DNA from: JAEXOD01 sp043805435
GTDB taxonomy: Bacteria > Bacteroidota > Ignavibacteria > Ignavibacteriales > Melioribacteraceae
Reading direction: 5' to 3'
DNA: 64,000 nt
Assembly: GCA_043805435.1 (NCBI GenBank)
Contig: JAZDHY010000033.1
Coordinates: 1 to 64,000 of the forward strand
Of this stretch, positions 60,713 through 64,000 are shown one piece after another. The position numbers and the translations under genes were made by a program. Within the stretch, counting starts at the first letter, position 1. Each line of letters opens with the position of its first letter. The notes under the pieces are model-generated. The model worked only from the letters and a program-made list of their open reading frames with translations. It did no database searches and was not told the origin of the DNA.

Positions 60713-63118
60713 TTGAAAGTTTCGCTTAAATGGTTAAATGAGTATATAGATATTAAAAATATTCCTGCTGATGATATTGCGGAAAAGCTTTCTAAATGCG
60801 GGTTAGAAGTTGAGGAAATGATTGATAATTCCTCAAAATTTAATAATATTGTGGTTGGGTATGTTAAAGAAAATAAAAAACACCCAAATGCCGATAAATT
60901 AAGTTTATGTGTTGTTACAGATGGTAATGAAGATTTTAATGTAGTTTGCGGAGCCCCAAATGTAGCAGCGGGTCAAAAAGTAGCTTTTGCAAAGCTTGGA
61001 GCAATAATTCCTAATGGTAATTTTGAAATAAAAAAAGCCAAAATACGTGGTGAAGTATCAGTTGGAATGATTTGTGCCGAAGACGAGCTTGGTTTAAGTG
61101 ATAATCATGCCGGTATTATGGTACTTGATGAAAATACCGAAATTGGTATTCCAATTGCCAAAGCTTTAGGGCTTGATGATGTTTTAATTGAAATATCAAT
61201 AACACCTAACAGATCGGATGCTTTAAGCCATTTTGGTGTTGCGCGCGATTTGGCAGCTTTATACAATCTGGAATTTAGTCTTCCTGAAGTTAAACAAGCA
61301 GTTTCGGGTAAAAGTATAGATAATGCTGCAAAAGTTGTTGTGGAAGACCACATTGCTTGTCCACGATACGTTGCTAAGGTAATTGAAGGAATTGAAATAA
61401 AAGACTCTCCGGAGTGGTTAAAAAATAGACTAAAATCAATTGGGCTGCGTCCAATTAACAATGTTGTTGATGTTACTAATTATATTTTGTATGAAATTGG
61501 ACAGCCATTACACGCTTTTGATTTAGATATGTTAGCCAATAAAACAATTGTTGTTAAAAAAGCAGGCAATATTAATAAATTTGTTACGCTAGATTCTAAA
61601 GAAAGAAATTTGTTACCTGAAGATTTATTAATTTGTGATACACAAAAACCTGTTGCAATTGCAGGTGTTATGGGTGGCCAAAACTCGGAAGTAACCATAA
61701 ACACAAAAAATATTTTAATTGAAAGTGCTTATTTTAATTCATCCTCAGTACGTAAAACTTCAAAAAAACTTGGTTTATCAACTGATGCATCATATAGATT
61801 TGAAAGAGGCTGCAATCCAAATATTTCCTTATATGCAGCAGAACGTGCCGCATATTTAATAAATCAAGTAGCCGGTGGGGTAGTTTTAGACGGTGTTATT
61901 GATGTATATCCCCAAATTATTGAAGCCAAAAAAACATCTTTACGATATGAAAGAGTAAATAAAATATTAGGTTTTGCCGTAACTAAAAACGAAGTAGATA
62001 ATATTTTAACAAAATTAGGTTTTATAATATTAAGTAAAAACGAAGAAAAAATTGAAGTAGAAATTCCTACTTTTAGACCTGATGTTGAGAGAGAAATAGA
62101 TTTAATTGAAGAAGTTGGAAGAATTTATGGTTATGATAATATTCCGGTAATTCAAAAAATAAGTGTTATTTTGGATGAAAAAATTGACCAATCTGAATAT
62201 AATAATTCATTAAGAAATTTTTTGTGTGGTTACGGATTTTATGAGATAATTACTAACTCGTTGTTAAGTGAAACTATTTCAGAAAAATTTGGTAATGCAA
62301 TAAAAATGTTGAATCCGCAAAGTTATGAAATGTCTCATTTAAGAACATCTTTGTTGCCGGGTGGATTATTTACAATTTCAAGAAATATTAAAGTACGCGA
62401 GAAAAATTTAAAACTATTTGAAATTGGTCACGTTTTTGAAAAAATAACTACTGGCAGCATAAAAGACTTTTCCGATTTTACTGAAATTGATAAAGTTAAT
62501 ATTTTGTTATCAGGCAAAAGTAACGATTCTGTTTGGTACGATAAAGATAAATTTTATGATTTTTATGACTTAAAAGGATATTTAAAATCATTTTTCAATA
62601 AATACTCACTTGATAATTTCGAAAATGATTCGTATTATTTTACTAACGAATTATTATGGGAATATGGATTTAAACTTCAAAGAGAAGGTGTAGTTTACGG
62701 AATTGGTGGAAAGGTAAAAAAAGATATTCTAAATATGTTTGAAATAGAGCAGGACGTATTTAATTTTGAAATAAATATAGATTATTTAAAGAAAATAACT
62801 TCAAAAGAGAGATCTTTTAAAGAATTAATTAAGTTTCCGTCAGTTTTGCGTGATTTTGCATTTGTAGTAGATAAAAATATTGAATATATTACAATTATTA
62901 ATACAATATTTAAAGGTAGTTCGAAACTTTTAAAGGATGTAAAATTGTTTGATATATTTGAGAGTGAAACTTTAGGTGAAAATAAAAGAAGTTTGGCTTT
63001 TCAACTAGAGTATTTTAATGAAGAAAGGACTTTAACTGAAGAAGAAATTGAAAAAGATTTTTGGAATGCTATTGAATATGTTAAATCAAATTTAAATGCA
63101 GAATTAAGAGGAAAATAA
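60713..63118 (+). CDS. pheT: Phenylalanyl-tRNA synthetase beta subunit
   Basis: The 801-residue beta chain with tRNA-binding EMAP domain (about 40-150, HPNADKLSLCVV), B3/B4 editing domain, B5 DNA-binding-like domain, catalytic-like domain and C-terminal anticodon-binding B8 domain (FPSVLRDFAFVVD). The start is TTG 60713 with AGGAGA ten bases upstream, which leaves the family N-terminus KVSLKWLNEYIDI intact. Confidence 0.95.
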   Translation: MKVSLKWLNEYIDIKNIPADDIAEKLSKCGLEVEEMIDNSSKFNNIVVGYVKENKKHPNADKLSLCVVTDGNEDFNVVCGAPNVAAGQKVAFAKLGAIIPNGNFEIKKAKIRGEVSVGMICAEDELGLSDNHAGIMVLDENTEIGIPIAKALGLDDVLIEISITPNRSDALSHFGVARDLAALYNLEFSLPEVKQAVSGKSIDNAAKVVVEDHIACPRYVAKVIEGIEIKDSPEWLKNRLKSIGLRPINNVVDVTNYILYEIGQPLHAFDLDMLANKTIVVKKAGNINKFVTLDSKERNLLPEDLLICDTQKPVAIAGVMGGQNSEVTINTKNILIESAYFNSSSVRKTSKKLGLSTDASYRFERGCNPNISLYAAERAAYLINQVAGGVVLDGVIDVYPQIIEAKKTSLRYERVNKILGFAVTKNEVDNILTKLGFIILSKNEEKIEVEIPTFRPDVEREIDLIEEVGRIYGYDNIPVIQKISVILDEKIDQSEYNNSLRNFLCGYGFYEIITNSLLSETISEKFGNAIKMLNPQSYEMSHLRTSLLPGGLFTISRNIKVREKNLKLFEIGHVFEKITTGSIKDFSDFTEIDKVNILLSGKSNDSVWYDKDKFYDFYDLKGYLKSFFNKYSLDNFENDSYYFTNELLWEYGFKLQREGVVYGIGGKVKKDILNMFEIEQDVFNFEINIDYLKKITSKERSFKELIKFPSVLRDFAFVVDKNIEYITIINTIFKGSSKLLKDVKLFDIFESETLGENKRSLAFQLEYFNEERTLTEEEIEKDFWNAIEYVKSNLNAELRGK

Positions 63119-63119
63119 A

Positions 63120-63434
63120 TTGGCTGAACTTACCAAATATGATTCCTTTTTTGATGAACTTGCCGCTCTTGAAAAACAAGTTTATTTTTTCAAGCGTAAG
63201 CATGATGAGTTGAAGCAATTTAAAGATGAGAATAAATCAAAATTAGCCGATTTAGAAAAAGACAATATAAATTTAAAAAATAGGGTCGAAGATTTAGAAA
63301 AAAAGATCCAAACCGGCGATTTTGTAAATGGGCAATATATTGGGGATTTGTTCAGCGATATGGAAGAAAAAGGTAAACTAAAGAAAAAAATTGAAGATTT
63401 GATTAAAAAAGTGGATAACCACTTAAGTTCTTAA
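63120..63434 (+). CDS. Coiled-coil protein, ZapB-like
   Basis: A 104-residue protein made almost wholly of heptad-rich helix (LADLEKDNINLKNRVEDLEK), with no membrane segment. Its place directly before zapA and its length recall small coiled-coil cell-division proteins such as ZapB, but the link is by position and shape only. The start is TTG 63120, after AGAGGA, 1 bp after the pheT stop. Confidence 0.65.
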   Translation: MAELTKYDSFFDELAALEKQVYFFKRKHDELKQFKDENKSKLADLEKDNINLKNRVEDLEKKIQTGDFVNGQYIGDLFSDMEEKGKLKKKIEDLIKKVDNHLSS

Positions 63435-63466
63435 ACAAATTGACGGTACGATAGTTCAGGTTAAAA

Positions 63467-63766
63467 ATGACTGATAAAAAGAAGCTTCAAGTAAAAATTT
63501 TTGAGAAAGAATACGCTCTTTTAGTTGAGAATGAAGAGATAGCACTTGAATTGGCTAAATATGTTAATACGATTATGGATGATACAAAAAGAGATTTGTC
63601 TGACCAACCAAGAGAAACGATTGCAGTAATTGCAGCATTGAATATAGCTTATGATTTGTTCATTGAAAAAAATAAATACAGAGAATTCAAGGTGCAGGCA
63701 ATTGATAAGATTAAAAAAATTAAGCTTCTTCTAACCGAGTCAAATAGCACACCTGAGACTTCGTAA
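63467..63766 (+). CDS. zapA: Cell division protein ZapA
   Basis: A 99-residue protein that bundles FtsZ filaments at mid-cell. It begins with the ZapA core KKLQVKIFEKEYALLVENEE, then AKYVNTIMDD and AVIAALNIAYDLF before a coiled-coil C-terminus. The gene order zapA followed by a 6S-like RNA is common in bacteria. Confidence 0.88.
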   Translation: MTDKKKLQVKIFEKEYALLVENEEIALELAKYVNTIMDDTKRDLSDQPRETIAVIAALNIAYDLFIEKNKYREFKVQAIDKIKKIKLLLTESNSTPETS

Positions 63767-63774
63767 AAATTTTG

Positions 63775-63961
63775 AACCGTACCAGTATTGCATTTTATTA
63801 AGAGCTGTTAAAATAAGATAAAATGGGTTTTTGACTTACGGTACGTTTGCAGGCCAAAACCTTAATTGGTTTGCTTATGCAACATTGGAAGTAAAAAGTA
63901 CTGGGCAATTTCCCACATTGTTCAAAAAGGGTTCTTTTTAATTATGCAATGTGGTACGGTT
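63775..63961 (+). ncRNA. ssrS: 6S RNA-like gene
   Basis: Starting 8 bp after zapA, AACCGTACCAGTATTGCAT pairs with ATGCAATGTGGTACGGTT to close a structure of about 187 nt, the size of 6S RNA. The interior is partly self-complementary with unpaired central stretches, as in the 6S open-promoter mimic. Position after zapA also fits. 6S RNA binds sigma-70-type RNA polymerase. Identity rests on closing stem, size and synteny; a covariance search was not possible. Confidence 0.68.
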
Positions 63962-63988
63962 ATAATATTATGCTTTTATGGAGGAAAA

Positions 63989-64000
63989 ATGGATCCTGTT
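63989..64000 (+). CDS. Start of an unidentified CDS cut by the window edge
   Basis: ATG 63989 follows a strong Shine-Dalgarno (GGAGG, 5 bp upstream) and reads M-D-P-V before the window ends. In related bacteria a ribonuclease Y gene often follows zapA and 6S RNA, but four residues cannot show that. Confidence 0.5.

Overview
The window is AT-rich bacterial chromosome that most resembles the Ignavibacteriota / Bacteroidota-Chlorobiota group. The clearest marker is a secreted carboxypeptidase (6422-8263) ending in a type A C-terminal sorting domain of the type IX secretion system, with the NYPNPFNPSTTI motif common in Ignavibacteria. Other pointers are an RfbH-type O-antigen cluster, a Wzi-like outer-membrane protein, and the order zapA, a 6S-RNA-like gene, then a new gene. 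This is placement by gene content; no phylogeny was run.

Layout. 0.2-2 kb: serine acetyltransferase and cysteine synthase. 2-8.3 kb: a YwqK-repeat protein, a secreted GH9 plus deacetylase fusion, a small membrane protein and an M14 carboxypeptidase. 8.3-8.9 kb: a convergent intergenic region rich in palindromes. 8.9-16.8 kb: a fused 2-oxoglutarate dehydrogenase E1/E2 (minus), a GNAT, a SprA-related protein and the plsY-htrA-purB run (minus). 17-20.6 kb: glycogen phosphorylase and an unrecognised protein. 20.7-55.9 kb: a long surface-polysaccharide locus. 55.9-56.6 kb: three tRNAs. 56.6-63.1 kb: thrS-infC-rpmI-rplT-pheS-pheT. 63.1-64 kb: a ZapB-like coiled coil, zapA, a 6S-like RNA and the first codons of another gene.

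The polysaccharide locus holds three sugar-nucleotide routes. A WbpA/WbpB/WbpD/WbpE set should make a UDP-2,3-diacetamido-uronic acid. RfbF/RfbG/RfbH, a flavin reductase, an RfbJ/RfbS-like reductase and RfbE should make CDP-paratose and CDP-tyvelose. Gmd makes GDP-4-keto-6-deoxymannose and Glf makes UDP-galactofuranose. Glycosyltransferases, a pyruvyl transferase, a flippase, two polymerase/ligase-like proteins, a phosphoglycosyltransferase and a WbpG-type amidotransferase fused to its own glutaminase complete it.

The most unusual region is 28.8-34.0 kb, inside the polysaccharide locus. Five small modules (two MntA/HepT-type nucleotidyltransferase/HEPN pairs, one single-chain MNT-HEPN fusion, one nucleotidyltransferase with a 61-residue partner, and a broken ORF6N gene) are separated by six repeated units. 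Each full unit has an array of the heptad TTAGTGA (and variants) on the left, the 3' end of a four-helix-bundle (S23/IVP-like) gene in the middle, and the reverse-complement heptad array on the right, so it could fold into a long hairpin. One unit keeps an almost complete but nonsense-mutated S23 gene. A second intact S23 gene at 23.7 kb is likewise bracketed by inverted short AT-rich repeats. This resembles the organisation of 23S rRNA intervening sequences, and it looks like a family of S23 hairpin elements whose arms separate toxin-antitoxin-like cassettes. I regard it as the best candidate for an undescribed system here.
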